Source: Heliocidaris tuberculata (lineage: Eukaryota > Echinodermata > Echinoidea > Camarodonta > Echinometridae). From it: a DNA stretch of 64,000 nucleotides. The stretch covers positions 9,435,429 through 9,499,428 of the forward strand of contig CM046833.1 in the NCBI GenBank assembly GCA_025618425.1, in the 5' to 3' direction. Of this stretch, positions 23,136 through 45,000 are shown in pieces. A program made the translations under genes and the position numbers. Below the pieces are notes generated by a model. It ran no database searches and had not been told where the DNA came from. It was given only the letters and a program-made list of their open reading frames with translations. How positions within the stretch are numbered: position 1 is the stretch's first letter; each line of letters starts with the position of its first letter.

Positions 23136-23540
23136 GTCACCTTGGACGCCAATTTGATTTCCGCCATGGGAAGACACTTTTTCATGTTAACATGTTGAAT
23201 ATTTTAAAGTACATTATAAACAAGATTAAGAAAAAAATTGGTTTCCGTTAGTCCTGGTGGCGGTGCACGGATACACCTCTGAAATACCTTACTAAACTGC
23301 TTTCTCTTCCTATAAAAAAGATACATGTCCATGATAATCATTGAAAAAGGAATGAAGTGCTAGGCTGGCCTAAACATTTCTCTTTTGGACATCCACTAAT
23401 CATGCTAATGCGAAAAGGAATCAGACATAATCTTTCATTGAATTCAGCTAAAAGAATTAGTTAGATGGAGGAGCATTTTAAAGAAATACACTACCCTTAA
23501 CATTAATCGTAATAATGTCAATCAGAGAAAAAACAACAAT

Positions 23541-23727
23541 AACACGATAAAAACTACTTTCGAAAAATAAACTCAAGGGCAATTTCAAAGGCCTATTGTA
23601 CTGCCCATAGAAATCAGGTTCAGATTACGTAATACGCCATTGTAATCTTCGCACATTTCTAAAGGTGACAGACAGGGCTATTGAAATTGCCTCGAGTTGA
23701 TTTTTCGAAAATAGTTTTTATCGTGTT
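23541..23727. mobile_element. MITE family D copy 1
   Basis: AACACGATAAAAACTACTTT at the left is inverted at the right, followed by CGAAAAATAAACTC and GGGCAATTTCAA. A second copy at 27953-28135 shares the whole sequence. It lies just 3' of the metalloproteinase gene. Confidence 0.8.
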
Positions 23728-23739
23728 CAATATAAAATA

Positions 23740-23855
23740 TTCAATAAGAGAGGTAAAATTGTCAGAGGTAAAAGTGTCAGAAGTAAAATTTACGCAGGCA
23801 AAAATGCCAAAAGTAAAAATCTCAGATGTAAAATTTAGAGGTTAAACTTTCAGAC
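23740..23855. repeat. short imperfect AGGTAAAA-NTGTCAG tandem repeat
   Basis: Words of 15-16 bases (GAGGTAAAATTGTCA, GAGGTAAAAGTGTCA, GAAGTAAAATTTACG, and so on) occur about seven times in a row. Confidence 0.6.
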
Positions 23856-23992
23856 TTAGGTGGACATGATTACAATCGAGAAATGTCACAAAAAATTTCC
23901 TTTACTATGGATCAAGCGAGGTAAAAATCTCCATCATATTCTACACTGCCAGTCTAATCCCCGTCTGGTTTTTACTTCGTCTGAAGCACCAA

Positions 23993-31586
<7,594 letters not shown>

Positions 31587-31599
31587 TTAGAAAACGAAA

Positions 31600-32240
31600 T
31601 CATGAAAAATGAAGAGCGGACAATAGGTGCACGGACAGAGTATCACAAGGTTGTCTGGCGACTCTGTCCCGACTATGACCTTTCCTTTTTCTAAATTATA
31701 TGAGCGAGCAAAGCGAGGGAGCAATATTGGACCATCATGGTGACATCAACTTTTGATGCACTGAGTATACATTTATATCTTTTTTAGATCATAAAATATA
31801 TGCTAGATAAGGCCTCATCGCCGGAATGTGAGATGATAGCCCGAATATTGGTAGTTTAAACCTTCTAGAGGGCTGCAGCCACAACCCTCGCCTCGTATGC
31901 CTGCGTGAAAATGCCATCTATTTTAGCCTTATGCAAATAGTACTTTTATTCTGATAATTGATTTAGTGAGAAGGCTTAAATTCAAAGTGCTTTTTTTTTT
32001 TTTTTTTTTTTTTTGCATCGAAGCTTCGGAACACATCAATTAGTGGAACAGGGTGGTCTTTGTATTATGTCTATGGATATAAGATAATTTAGTATTCAAC
32101 AGGTTAACTTATCAAATCATCATCTAGTTATCTCAGTATTATGTATCTTTGTTCCTAAATCGTTATAAAGTATGTAGAATGACCATTGCCTTTAATTTGT
32201 TATTTTGAAGGAAACAATTCTTCTCCTGACTATCATACCC
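31600..32240. other. MMP intron, nothing recognised
   Basis: I looked on the minus strand for a cysteine-switch (PRCG-x-PD) and first-half catalytic exons and found none. Contains a poly-T run at 31990-32014. Confidence 0.5.
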
Positions 32241-32244
32241 TGTC

Positions 32245-32357
32245 CGTCAAAAAAAAAAAAAATTTCGCCAGCCTTCCAAAAGTCGCTCAGTGGGGGGGGG
32301 GGGGGGGAGGGGAGGTTATGGGGTCCAGTTCCCCTCCATAATTCTCTGACAAGCAAC

Positions 32358-32390
<33 letters not shown>

Positions 32391-32528
32391 TCTGGTCGAA
32401 AAGGGGGGGGGGGCACAATCGCAAATGAAGGGGCACAATGCATTGTTTTCCCTCAAAAGGGGGGGGGGCACGGGCCGGCATTGCCCCCCCCCCCAAAAAA
32501 AAAAAAAAAAAAAAAATCCGCCACTGGG
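32245..32528. repeat. poly-A/poly-G rich CAGTGG...CCGCCACTG fragment
   Basis: It ends ATCCGCCACTG and contains TCTCTGACAAGCAA, as in the 53304 MITE family, but is expanded by homopolymer runs. Frames through it are artefacts. Confidence 0.5.
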
Positions 32529-32836
32529 GGCGAAGGAGAAAGGAGAGAACGATGAGAAAGGCAATCAAAAGACGAAGGGGAAAGTCCAAGCTATTTTGTC
32601 CCATGCATTACCAATCACATCTGAGAATTTAATATTTATGATGTTTAAATCTAGTTAATATCCCTACTAGAACTTGGATTAGTCAAACTATGAGGGAAAA
32701 TGATACATTTGATGCAAATTGAAGTTCATAATTCCACAAAACTCTGTAACGTACGGGACACCAAATAATCAAATGTATTGGACTTGCCCAGGGCAGATTA
32801 ACAACCAGAACAAGGGATAATAGAAATAAAGATTAA

Positions 32837-33188
32837 GGCCCGTATTCTCGAAAGTGGCCTAAATTAAGCCCGGCTTTACTCAGGCCACTGATTTATGGAA
32901 AGCCATTCGTCAACCTCCAAGTCCCGTATGAATTACCATATCTATGTAACAAAATAAAGAAACCAAATTATTTTCTGGAATGAAATGAGCATCAGAAATC
33001 AATTCTAGCTATTTTGTCGTGTTTTTTTTTTTTTTTTTTTTTTTTTTTTTGTATTTGTATTTAGTCCCAGAACTATGGTGATTTTGTAGGATTAAAAGAG
33101 GATGACATTTGGCTCTCCATAATTCGGTGGCCTAAATCTACATACTTAGGCGGGGGCTTAAGTTAGGCGCCTTTCGAGAATACGGGCC
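32837..33188. mobile_element. GGCCCGTATTCTC MITE in unit 1
   Basis: 352 bp with perfect inverted ends GGCCCGTATTCTCGAAAG. The ends continue imperfectly (GGCCTAAATTAAGCCC against GCGCCTAACTTAAGCCC). A poly-T run sits in the middle. Copies in the other units are at 34214-34567 and 35596-48495 (split). Confidence 0.85.
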
Positions 33189-33204
33189 AATAACAACAAT
33201 ATTA

Positions 33205-33500
33205 AGTTCGTGTACATGTATAGCGCATGATACACATTTATTTTATCAATGTCTCTATGCGCTTCCTATGAGGTTTGGATTATTACACGTGCTCAGTCTA
33301 GCTGCTCTAAAGAATGCGCTGAAGCTTGAGGAATAAATTCCTACCGGTACCCATTAACTTCACCTGGGTCGAGAGTGGCAAATGTAGCAAAATACTACTA
33401 ATGCCTTAACAAAATACTTTAGTGCCGGGCTTGGATATGAACCCCGTACCTTGCGATATACCGTCTGGTGACTTATCCACTAGACAAGAACTAGAAGGAG
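33205..33500 (-). repeat. tRNA-derived SINE in unit 1 (minus)
   Basis: On the minus strand: TAGTGGATAAGTCACC (A-box-like), then GGGGTTCATATCC (B-box-like), then ACATTTGCC and AATGGGTACCGG core words. Also present in units 2 and 3. Confidence 0.6.
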
Positions 33501-34213
33501 ATCGACAAAAAGTAGACAAATGAAAGTTTGCAACAACAAAATAATTTTTTTTAAAAGAAAATGATAAAAGTAGGCCGATATTTTTTTAAAAATTAAGTCA
33601 TCTCTGCAATTTACAGTGCATGGAGGATACTGGGGGCACCCCCCCCCCCCCGTCAGAGAATTATGGATCCGCCACTGATGAGTAGTTAAATGTGGTCATG
33701 TATTTCACTTTCTCCCAGTTAACCGCGATATCCTTTGGCCAGGTGACCCAGTTCAACCGCAATAAACCTTTTCTATTGTCGTTTGTTTATTGTGTCTTCC
33801 CTTGCTTAAAAGTCATCCTGACCGATCAAATATTAAAGGGCTATCGAACCCTGGCAGCCAGTCAAGTTGAATTTCATAATGCATTCTGGGTTGTAATAAA
33901 GAATGTCATGATAGGACCATTAAGAACGATGAGAAAGGCAATCAAAAGACGAAGGGGAAAGTCCAAGCTATTTTGTCCCATGCATTACCAATCACATCTG
34001 AGAATTTAATATTTATGATGTTTAAATCTAGTTAATATCCCTACTAGAACTTGGATTAGTCAAACTATGAGGGAAAATGATACATTTGATGCAAATTGAA
34101 GTTCATAATTCCACAAAACTCTGTAACGTACGGGACACCAAATAATCAAATGTATTGGACTTGCCCAGGGCAGATTAACAACCAGAACAAGGGATAATAG
34201 AAATAAAGATTAA

Positions 34214-34397
34214 GGCCCGTATTCTCGAAAGTGGCCTAAATTAAGCCCGGCTTTACTCAGGCCACTGATTTATGGAAAGCCATTCGTCAACCTCCAAGTC
34301 CCGTATGAATTACCATATCTATGTAACAAAATAAAGAAACCAAATTATTTTCTGGAATGAAATGAGCATCAGAAATCAATTCTAGCTATTTTGTCGT

Positions 34398-34430
<33 letters not shown>

Positions 34431-34567
34431 TATTTGTATTTAGTCCCAGAACTATGGTGATTTTGTAGGATTAAAAGAGGATGACATTTGGCTCTCCATA
34501 ATTCGGTGGCCTAAATCTACATACTTATGCGGGGGCTTAAGTTAGGCGCCTTTCGAGAATACGGGCC
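34214..34567. mobile_element. GGCCCGTATTCTC MITE in unit 2
   Basis: Same as the unit 1 copy with a slightly longer poly-T run and one G-to-T change in the right arm. Confidence 0.85.
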
Positions 34568-35634
34568 AATAACAACAATATTAAGTTCGTGTACATGTAT
34601 AGCGCATGATACACATTTATTTTATCAATGTCTCTATGCGCTTCCTATGAGGTTTGGATTATTACACGTGCTCAGTCTAGCTGCTCTAAAGAATGCGCTG
34701 AAGCTTGAGGAATAAATTCCTACCGGTACCCATTAACTTCACCTGGGTCGAGAGTGGCAAATGTAGCAAAATACTACTAATGCCTTAACAAAATACTTTA
34801 GTGCCAGGCTTGGATATGAACCCCGTACCTTGCGATATACCGTCTGGTGACTTATCCACTAGACAAGAACTAGAAGGAGATCGACAAAAAGTAGACAAAT
34901 GAAAGTTTGCAACAACAAAATAATTTTTTTTAAAAGAAAATGATAAAAGTAGGCCGATATTTTTTTTAAAATTAAGTCATCTCTGCAATTTACAGTGCAT
35001 GGAGGATACTGGGGGCACCCCCCCCCCCCCCCCGTCAGAGAATTATGGATCCGCCACTGATGAGTAGTTAAATGTGGTCATGTATTTCACTTTCTCCCAG
35101 TTAACCGCGATATCCTTTGGCCAGGTGACCCAGTTCAACCGCAATAAACCTTTTCTATTGTCGTTTGTTTATTGTGTCTTCCCTTGCTTAAAAGTCATCC
35201 TGACCGATCAAATATTAAAGGGCTATCGAACCCTGGCAGCCAGTCAAGTTGAATTTCATAATGCATTCTGGGTTGTAATAAAGAATGTCATGATAGGACC
35301 ATTAAGAACGATGAGAAAGGCAATCAAAAGACGAAGGGGAAAGTCCAAGCTATTTTGTCCCATGCATTACCAATCACATCTGAGAATTTAATATTTATGA
35401 TGTTTAAATCTAGTTAATATCCCTACTAGAACTTGGATTAGTCAAACTATGAGGGAAAATGATACATTTGATGCAAATTGAAGTTCATAATTCCACAAAA
35501 CTCTGTAACGTACGGGACACCAAATAATCAAATGTATTGGACTTGCCCAGGGCAGATTAACAACCAGAACAAGGGATAATAGAAATAAAGATTAAGGCCC
35601 GTATTCTCGAAAGTGGCCTAAATTAAGCCCGGCT

Positions 35635-35666
35635 GCGCAATTTTTTTTTACACGCTAGCCTGGCCA
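35635..35666 (+). repeat. MULE left terminal inverted repeat
   Basis: 32 bases identical to the inverted right end. Preceded by the 9 bp target duplication at 35626-35634. Confidence 0.95.
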
Positions 35667-35987
35667 TTTCTGTGATAAATACCGTGGAAGCGACTGATAT
35701 CAGAGTCTAGCAGCCTTTGACTAGCGCTGTGGCGCGAGCTTCGATCGACAATGTACATCCATATCCCTAAGCTACCCGACCCACCAGCGCAGCGCAGCAG
35801 CCTAGCCAAGCCTCCCCCGATCCCCAGGGGCGTACAATGCACAAAGTTCTAGCTTGCCATAGAAGTTCAAGTTGTTTCTACGATCTCGACTACGTCTCTG
35901 ACTGTGAGAGCTACTGAGGCGACCACGACCACGACCGATGAACAGTTGAGTTGATGACCATAAACTGCAGTCATTGTGCGTCATGTC

Positions 35988-36023
35988 ATGGCGTGTGAAA
36001 GCACCATCCCACCACAATTACAG
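35988..36023 (+). CDS. MULE transposase exon 1
   Basis: ATGGCGTGTGAAAGC encodes MACESTIPPQLQ, with donor GTAATA in phase 0. The next exon begins at an acceptor (AATAG) in the same phase. This start is preferred to an internal ATG at 36465, which would lose 25 residues. Confidence 0.6.
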
Positions 36024-39000
36024 GTAATATAGTAACAAGTTAGACTAAATCAATCGACTTTAACTTAAGTTAGAGTAGACGACTATTCGTTTCATTTCCT
36101 TTACAAAATAGACTGTAGGTGTAAAGAGCTGCTAAAACCTATAAATAGGGTCTACTTTTCTATTATAGAATTTCTAAAATTCTAGGTATAACGGAGGTTT
36201 GTTCCTTAAAATATTACATCATGATTAATTACTTTCCTGATTTAGTAAACTTAAAGCCATGATTAGGATGAACAACAATAATGGTAGACTTATTAATATT
36301 ATTTAAGTAGGCGCATGCACAGGTTTAATTGTAAGTGTTAGAGCAGTTCCTAGTGTTATTTCTCTTGTTAATTCAATTTTATTAATTTGTTTCCTTTTCT
36401 TGTTTTTATTATAATAATATAATAGGCTATTTTGCCTGCCAACCATCCTCATCATGTATGTTCCATGGAACAGTCTGAAAATGGCTTCTCGGCAACATTG
36501 AGACTTGCTTCAGCAACTGAGGAAGATGCTCTCAAGTGGTTGCGAGAATTCCAAGAGTCTTCCAAGTCTACGTGGAGAGTGAAGAGAACATATTCTACCT
36601 CAACTAAATATGTCCTTTTTAAGGTTTGTATTTCTGCTCAATGTTTAAAGAGACAGATGTGAAAAATGATTAATTTATAAAGATTAATATAGACTATGTA
36701 ATAATAAAATCTGAATTTGTTTAAATATAGGGATTTTAAATCCGTGGGTGAATTTTAACCTTGCAAGCTTTGTCACATAGATCTTAATATGAATTTGTTT
36801 CCTTTCAACATATCTAGATCTAATTGATTCATCCTATATCCTCATGGTAATTGATAAATCATGCATGTTTATTTTTTTCTTTATTGCATTTATAGAGGGA
36901 ATATAGGTGCCATCATGGCCAACAACGGGGAAAAAAAGGACAATCGTCCCGTCACAGGAAGGATACTGACTGCATGGCTAGTCTACAAGTAATTGTGAAA
37001 AGATCGAGTCAAAAGACAGGAAGGAAGAGCAGGTAAGTCAAGGGTAAAGTCATACTTGGACAAGGTGCATCGACTTTTGCTCCGCTGACAATTGCTCTGG
37101 ACTTTATTTTGTCCAAGATGTAGGGTAAGGGTTGCAATAGGGTTTTATGTTAGGTTTATTAGGGGTAGGGTTAGGTATAGCATTTAGTCCAGGGCTGAAG
37201 TTAGTCATTTGATTAGTGCTACGGGATTGACCGCGGAGCAATTTTTGCTGGAGTAAAGGTCATACAACCTAGAATAATTGACTGAATTTTTCTGTCCATG
37301 ATGTAGTAATATATTTTTACATGCTCCTCCATTAAGAAGAAAAAATCTTTTCTGCCATCAGAATTTTAAAAATGCAATGCTTTGAGTTGAATGTGTACAA
37401 AAGAAATGGAAAAGTTCTCCTCGCCCATGGCTAGTCTGCATGATCATGCATCTTGTAGTCACTGAAAAATGGGAGTTTCTCTATATCATTAGTGATCTCA
37501 ACTTTTAAAATTCATTTCTATGTATTTTATTCATTGTCTGATTTTTCTGAAAGTTTCACTAATATGTTTCTCTGATAAATTCACTTCAAATTCTAAAGTA
37601 CCTTTATGAACTAAAGAATGAACAAGAAGAGACCTCTCAGCAAATAGCATGTAAATGCCTGAACAATGACAATCTTCAGTGTGTCACAACTTACCTATAC
37701 TAGAATGACTCTTTCTGAAAGAAATAATTTCTAATGAACCTGAACACTTGCAAGAACCAATAGAATAGCCATTTTCTTAATTTTGATTTCCTGATATTAC
37801 TGGCCTAAATTATAAATATGCTGAAGAGTGATAAATTTCATGTAGATTTATTTTGTTAATAGTGATGAATTTCATGTAGTTTCATTTTGTTTTATTTATT
37901 TATACAGAAGTTCAGATCCCCACATCCTGACTTACCCCACATCCATCAAATTATCGTGGGTTCATAATCACACTCTCCACACTTCATCAGCCCTGAAATA
38001 CAGGGATGTTAATAGTGACACCAATACCAAACTGGCGGCCCTGTACCATAATGGGCACTCTCCATCCAGTGCCCTCAATATCCTGGAGATGGAGCTACAG
38101 ATGGAAAATCCGGAGGAGTATGCTACCAGATGTGCAGATCGTGCCTGGTTTCCGGATCTCCAGTATTGTTATAGGTTGGCTATGTTTCAAATCATAGAAT
38201 AACAAAATGAAGGGCTACTAGAATTCAGAAATAGCAAAAGTGTATATAAAATTTTAATCTATTTCTGTTTTGCAACATTATGCTGTTCATAAATAAGAAT
38301 GTACTGAATGAAATTAATGACTAACATATATCTCAACTGGCAATTCAAAGAGGAATTTGAACAACTATTTTTTTAATGCATGAATTTCCAATATTTAAAA
38401 AAAAAATAAACTTATGTCTATAGTTTCATCAGATGTATATTTGTTTTGTCAAAAGAATGCAACAGTGAAAGAAAAATATAATTGATGCTAATTTGAGGAG
38501 GAAAAATTTATTCATATCAACCAGAATCTTCCTTACTTACTCCTCAGGTCATCGCCCATGGGTCATGAGGTAATACATGATGCCTACTTACATAAAGCAG
38601 GTCTATCTCACATCTTAGATTTTTGGGGTATGAAAATATTTTACTGCTTTTTGTTCCGTTTGCAGGTTATACTACAAGATTTTTAAGAAATCTTATGGTT
38701 CGTCTGATGGTATTGATATGATACATGCCATTGATGAAAAAATCATCTCAAAATACAACGATGAATGTGGTACAGTCTGCGCAAAAATGGACCAAACAAG
38801 TGACAATCAACTACTGATCGCAGTCTGTACTCCACTGATGAAACAGGTGCATACCTTAATGAAGCACAGTGGGGAACTTGCATTCATTGACTCTACTGGT
38901 ATGTACTATATATTATGATATTACTTTGAAAAAAATGAAAGTTCTCCCTTGACATGTTTAATAGAACTATATATCTGATTTAGTTAAAAATATTATCAAT

Positions 39001-42000
39001 TGTATGTTGTTGTTTTTTCAACACAATTGTAACATCACCAGTGGCTTCTGCCCTCATTCTGCTACCCTGTATCACTCTTCCTATTAACAGGCTTGTCAAT
39101 GTTAATAGTCCTCAGTAAGCATTGACTTAGTTGTTCCTAACTTTAATTATTTACTAATGCATATGGGAGTGACGATGATCTGATTAGATTATCAAAGTTT
39201 TTGAAAAATTTACATGAATGTGATATATTTCTGATCTGGCAATTGCAGAGGCGTTAATTTCGACTGCGCGTAGTCGAGAATCCATCTAGTTGATGGTATA
39301 TACCATGTATTAATGTATTTTTCTCATACTCCAAAAGGGTTCAATAGAAATAAAGTTCAAGTTCAAGTGCAAGGCAAAAAATAATTAAGGCAAAAACAGG
39401 AATGCTTCTTATGACCAGAACCAAATTGTAGTCAGTTGGTTAATACTTGAATTTCATTTTCTTAACAATTACACCTTTTTGTTGTGTTCTGGCAGGTGGT
39501 GTAGATCGACATGGTTCCCGGATATTCCTTCTTCTTACCCACAGCTCTGCAGGGGGTCTTCCACTGGGAGTTCTCATTACATCCAACGAGCAAGAAGACA
39601 CCATCACCCAGGGCCTCACCCTTCTCAAGACATTGTTGCCTTCAGGAGCTTTTGGTGGCAAATGCCATGGACCAGAGACGTTCATCACAGATGACTGCTT
39701 AGCAGAGAGAAAAGCCCTACAGTCAGTGTTTCCCCAATCTACTTTACTACTGTGCACCTTTCATGTGCTCCAGGCTGTCTGGCGATGGCTTTGGGATGCC
39801 AAACATGGAGTAGCGAAGGCTCATCGTCAATGCCTCTATACACACATCAAACAGATGGTGTATGCTAAGGACACCTCTGCTGTTGACCTTGCATTCAATC
39901 AAGCTCTCCTGGATCCACTTGTCAAAAGGTTGGTTTCAAAAGTTTCGATACAATTATGTTGGGAATTTCTGTCACCCTGAAGCAAATTATCACTTGTTAA
40001 TTCTGATTATGAAGATTAACTAAATCATGTCATTACATAGAGTTAACCTAAATCTAAACTGTTAGCAATATTAAAAGTTTTTTTATATGAATCAATAATT
40101 ATCAAGATAACATTTAGGCATTAAGTCATTGTTTATTTTTTCCCTTAGGTACGCTGGCTTTGTGACATACATGTCAAATCTTTATGAGAGGCGACAAGTA
40201 TGGGCACATGCCTTCCGGATGCAGCTCTTGATAAGAGGGAACCACACTAACAACTACGCAGAGGCTGCTATGCGTGTGGTGAAAGATTCGATCCTTCAGA
40301 GATCAAGGGCTTTTAATGTCCCTCAGCTTGTGGACTTTGTCCTGTACAGGCTTGAGGGATATTACCAACGCAAACTTCTTGCAGTAGATAACTCAAGACC
40401 TCTGAAGTGGGTGAGACCACAGCATCGTTCCACAATAGATGAGGATGCCATAACTAAGGTAAGAAAACTGGTGCCAACCTATTTTACCTGAAAATTCATA
40501 GTATATCTCTTTTATTAGACCACCTATGATCCTAGGATCTCTGTAAGGTGCCAACAATTCCTTTTGTGCATTTTGTTACCTTTTACAAAAGAGTCTCATC
40601 GATTACAATACAATGCAATGAACATTTTGGGTGCCATTCCTATGAGGCTCTGACATGTACATTATAAGACAGTAATATCATGGAGTAATGAAAGGCAACA
40701 ATTAGAGACATCATATAAAAAATCAAAAATTAAGAAGTTATGGTAAGAGATGAGTTTTCAGATCCTAATTCTTAACCCCCCCCCCCCACCTCCCTCCGGA
40801 TCTCGGCCATTGAGAGACAAAAAGTTCTGAAACTAGACATGTAGGTAGAGCATTTTATAATGAATAAGCCCATAAAGTTTCATACCTTCATCTCAAATAG
40901 TTTTTGAATGATCAGCATTTACATTTTCGTATGTTCCAATATTTGCATTTCTCCAGTGTGTTGCTATAATACATGTAGGTCAATGGGAAATTTCTCATTT
41001 TTGAAACTGTGCCGTACCCAGTGGTCAAAACTGAAAGTCTGGTATCAAAAATGCATACAACTCTGCACTACAAAGTCATGAAAGCTTGCAGCACAAAAAA
41101 ATATCCTTTAACATGTCGCGGTGAATGTACAGGGGGGCGGATTCCCCCCCCCCCCTTGCTTTAGGGTTAAATGTGTCGATGTATAGGCAGATTGTCTGAT
41201 GAAAAAATTGATTTGATCCCTGCTATAGAACAAAGAAATATGTAAATACAATGGGTTGATTTATTATGTTTTGTAGTTATGCTTCATATTTCCAAACTGA
41301 TTTTGTTTTAAATAAATAATATTAATAATATTCTGGATTTACATGTATATAGCGCTTCATGCTTAGACTACGTCTCTAAGCGCTTTACAGATATATTAAA
41401 CAGCAGAAAGGTCTTTTGCTTGTGGAAGTGTGCAACAATGCTACTGTGTGATAATACTGCCGGTACTCTTAAATTTGTTCAATTATACCCCAGGTCGGAG
41501 AGAGGACGTTTCACGTCAAAAGCCAGACCAACGCTGCAGTTACCTACACTGTAGATATGCAAATTGGCATTTGCACTTGCTTTGAGGGGCAGACTGGTGG
41601 TCCCTGCAAGCATCAGGAAGCTATTGTCAAATATCATCGGGTGCCCTCAAGCAATTTCCCCCCTTCAACGCCTGCAGAAAAGGCCCTGTTCTGGAAGATC
41701 GCCACTGGGCGTGAGTCAATGTTGAATGTTTTTGTAAATCCTCCAATTTCCAGAAATGAATTATAATATTCTTGACCCAATAATCCTAACCTCTTCACAC
41801 AACTTAGTTCAATCACTGCAAAGGGGTTGTACGTCCTTGTTTCAAAATGAAAAATGATTGGGTGTTCATTATTTCTTTAAGAAAAAAAATTAAAACTAAA
41901 ATAAACACTACAATTTGAATTGCTATTTCGGGGGGGGGGGGGGTATCAAATCCATTTTTGAGGAACCAGCTAGCTTGGGTCCTGAAAAGTAGATTGGAAT

Positions 42001-45000
42001 GGAAGTTGTTAATCCTCATATTGTTACATTTACATACTATACCTGTGTATGTCGCTCTAGGCCAGGCAACTCATGGAGGTCTGTGCAAACAGCAGGCTTG
42101 CACCACATTCATTCGTATTGCAGGTGTTTGTCCTTTTAAATAAGAAAAGATCTCCTGACTTCTTTGTTACATGCATTTAATGTTTTTTTGTTGTGGTTGT
42201 TTGTTTTCTTCTCTATATGTAATTCAAAGGAGATGATAATGTTCCCGATACATGGCTACAACCCCTACAACCGGCCTACCATCCAGTACAGCCTCAAGAA
42301 GCCATGGAAGTTCAAGAAGCCATGGAAGTTCAAGAAGATCCCCAAGAAATTCCCCAACTACAAGACCCTCAACTTGTAAAGATTGCCAGTCTGCAAGCTC
42401 AGAGAGATCTGCACAATGCCTTTGATCGTTCCAAATGTAAGCATCGACTGAATTGTTTCTAACTTGAATTATTTACTAATCTCAATATGTAAAGTTTAAA
42501 GATGAAGGCTAGCAAAAAAATTGCAAATAGAAAATTGATTTTGCTGATGTGGCTAAAATGAGCCAATGAGCTATGGCCATGATGCAGCATCCCTATTCTG
42601 TCATCTGTTCATAATTTCAAAACCATTTTGTTCAGAGTTGTATTGATCAACATTCATTGCATGTTATTATTGTTTGCATGATCGATGTTTGCCTGATACA
42701 CGTATGTCACTGTTAATCATGTTTTAAGGTAGACGGGCATAACAGTCATATTTGGAGGTATTCTTTTATTCCACTGAAGGGGTTCAGTGGAGCCATACGC
42801 AGTTTTTGTCTCACCTGAGTCCGAGCAAGAAATAGACGTTATTATATCCCTCATTAATGGATAATGCCGATGCCGATGAAGAAAAATGTACTATACCGTG
42901 ATGTCATTCATGGTATAGTGCACTATGCCATGAATGTCGTCACAGATATGTAATTGATCAGTGGTTTTTCATCGACAACGTGTGAAAAGTGCTATCGGTA
43001 TCGGCCTCATAGACCACTGTGTAAACCATGGTAGATTTTTATCATTATTTTTTCAAGATTTGTTGGAGGGATATAAAACAAATATATCATGCACTGTTTC
43101 GAGCCACTAGTGACATTATGGACTCCTCGGTGACAGAAATAACACTATTTTCTTCGGGGCTAAGCCCCTCAGACAATATAGTGCTATTCCTGCCACCGCG
43201 GAATCCGTAATTTCAACTAGAGCCTCTCAGTTCATGGTATATTTGTTTACTATTTCTGGCGGTGTTGTCAGTATCGTCAACAATAATTTTTATAGCTTTG
43301 AGGTAGGATTGCCAAATTCATACTAGTTGTACTTCTCTTGAAGACTCGGGTCAAGCACGAATATGGGTCATATTCGACAAAGGTCAAATGTCAATGAACT
43401 TTCCATGAACCATAACTGTATTACAAACATGCATTCTCTCTATTAAAGATTGCGAGGTGCAGGCAAGACAATGAAATTTCGCTTATAGTGAGGAACTTTC
43501 CGTGGTCCTAAGGACGTTGTAATAACAAGATTTTCCTGTATCCATCCCAACCCATTTGATAAATTGATACATTTTCTACATTAAAAAAAAAATACACATA
43601 AATTCACTCAAACTACTGGAGAATGAAATAGAAGAACTTTGGCAATTCACACACATTTATTGTCATTTAAAACATATGTAATTACATTTGTTGCTATTAA
43701 AGGAACAAGGTCTGCAGCTTGCTAGGGTTCAATGCCGTTATTCATTGCACTATAAACAAAAAGTAACAGTATTCAAAACCTGACTGCAATTATCATCTGT
43801 TGAATACTACCGATATGTACTACCTTTGTAGTTTTGTTTACTGTATAACTGTTGAAAATATAATATCATTGCATGATTTGTCATTCATCCATGTGTTTTG
43901 ATAACTCATTCCTCTAATTAATTTACCATTTTGTTGTTGCATGGAGTTTATACTAGAACAACAAATCAAGATCATTTTGATGGAACTCACAGAAGCTGTT
44001 ATTGAATGAGTAAGTAATAGTGTGTTTTATCACATTTATAACTATAAGCATTAGGAGTTATATATTAACAGTCAGACCACAGTATAGGGTCTAAGGGTGA
44101 CTTTACCCCCTTGTGTAAAAAAAGCCCTGTGAAAAAGAGAAACAAATAATGACATAAATAATATTACATCTTCAAAGAGAACATCTCTACCAAGGCAGTT
44201 CAGTTTTTTAAAACTATGAAAGGCCTAAATCTTCTCTTGGATTTATGCAAAATTAAAATCTATTCTAGAAATTGTAGATATCAAACACGTTGCTATTCCT
44301 CCCTCTCCCACAATCATCGTGTTTAATGGATTTTGTCTCAAAACACGTGCATCTAAAATAGAGTGATATGAAAGACAATCCATATGAACATCCAAAATTT
44401 TTGATAATTTAAAGTTTTGCCTTTGGATTTATAATATAACAAAGAGGAGCCTTCCATCAGAACTTAGTAGCTACAAAAAGCTGAAATCTTGAAGAAATTT
44501 TCCAAGAAAAATGGGGGCTAGGTTATACCTGTAAAAGTTTGTGCTGTATAAGCCAATATTTTTACTTTGATAGGATACATTTAAATAGAGATGTCCCAAG
44601 TTTGTATAAAACATGTTGAATGGTAGATATTGAATTAAATAATTTTTTAAATTCATATTTATTTCAGCCCCAGCATGCCATCAGTATCTCGAAGAATTTG
44701 ATACGCTTCTTGATGGCATTAAGGATAGAGTTAGAAATAATCCAGAAACATTTGCAGAGCCTGCCAAAGCAATGATCCGCTCCTACCGCAAGCTTGGCAA
44801 GGATGAGAACCTGAGCTCAGCATTGAGGATGTTTGGTAGGTATTGTGGGATCAATCTGGCAAGGCGAAAGGTCAAGAGAAAAAAGCAGATTGGATCAATT
44901 CTACCAAATAAAATGTCAGGTCCAAGTATTGGTGTACAACCTACGGCCATTGCAAGAAGGAAGCTCAAGCTTGGTGGTAGGAAGAAGATCGGAAGTGGTC

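Noticed and set aside
32205..32658. Several overlapping frames rich in Lys, Gly, Phe and Pro
   Set aside because: Homopolymer A and G runs generate them.
33692..34009. 105-residue frame repeated in tandem units
   Set aside because: It crosses the unit junction, shows no known domain, and is carried along by the duplication. Its conservation reflects recent copying and not selection.
42164..42379. Lys-rich KKPWKFKK repeat frame
   Set aside because: Out-of-frame shadow of MULE exon 9, which reads QEAMEVQE repeats in the spliced frame.
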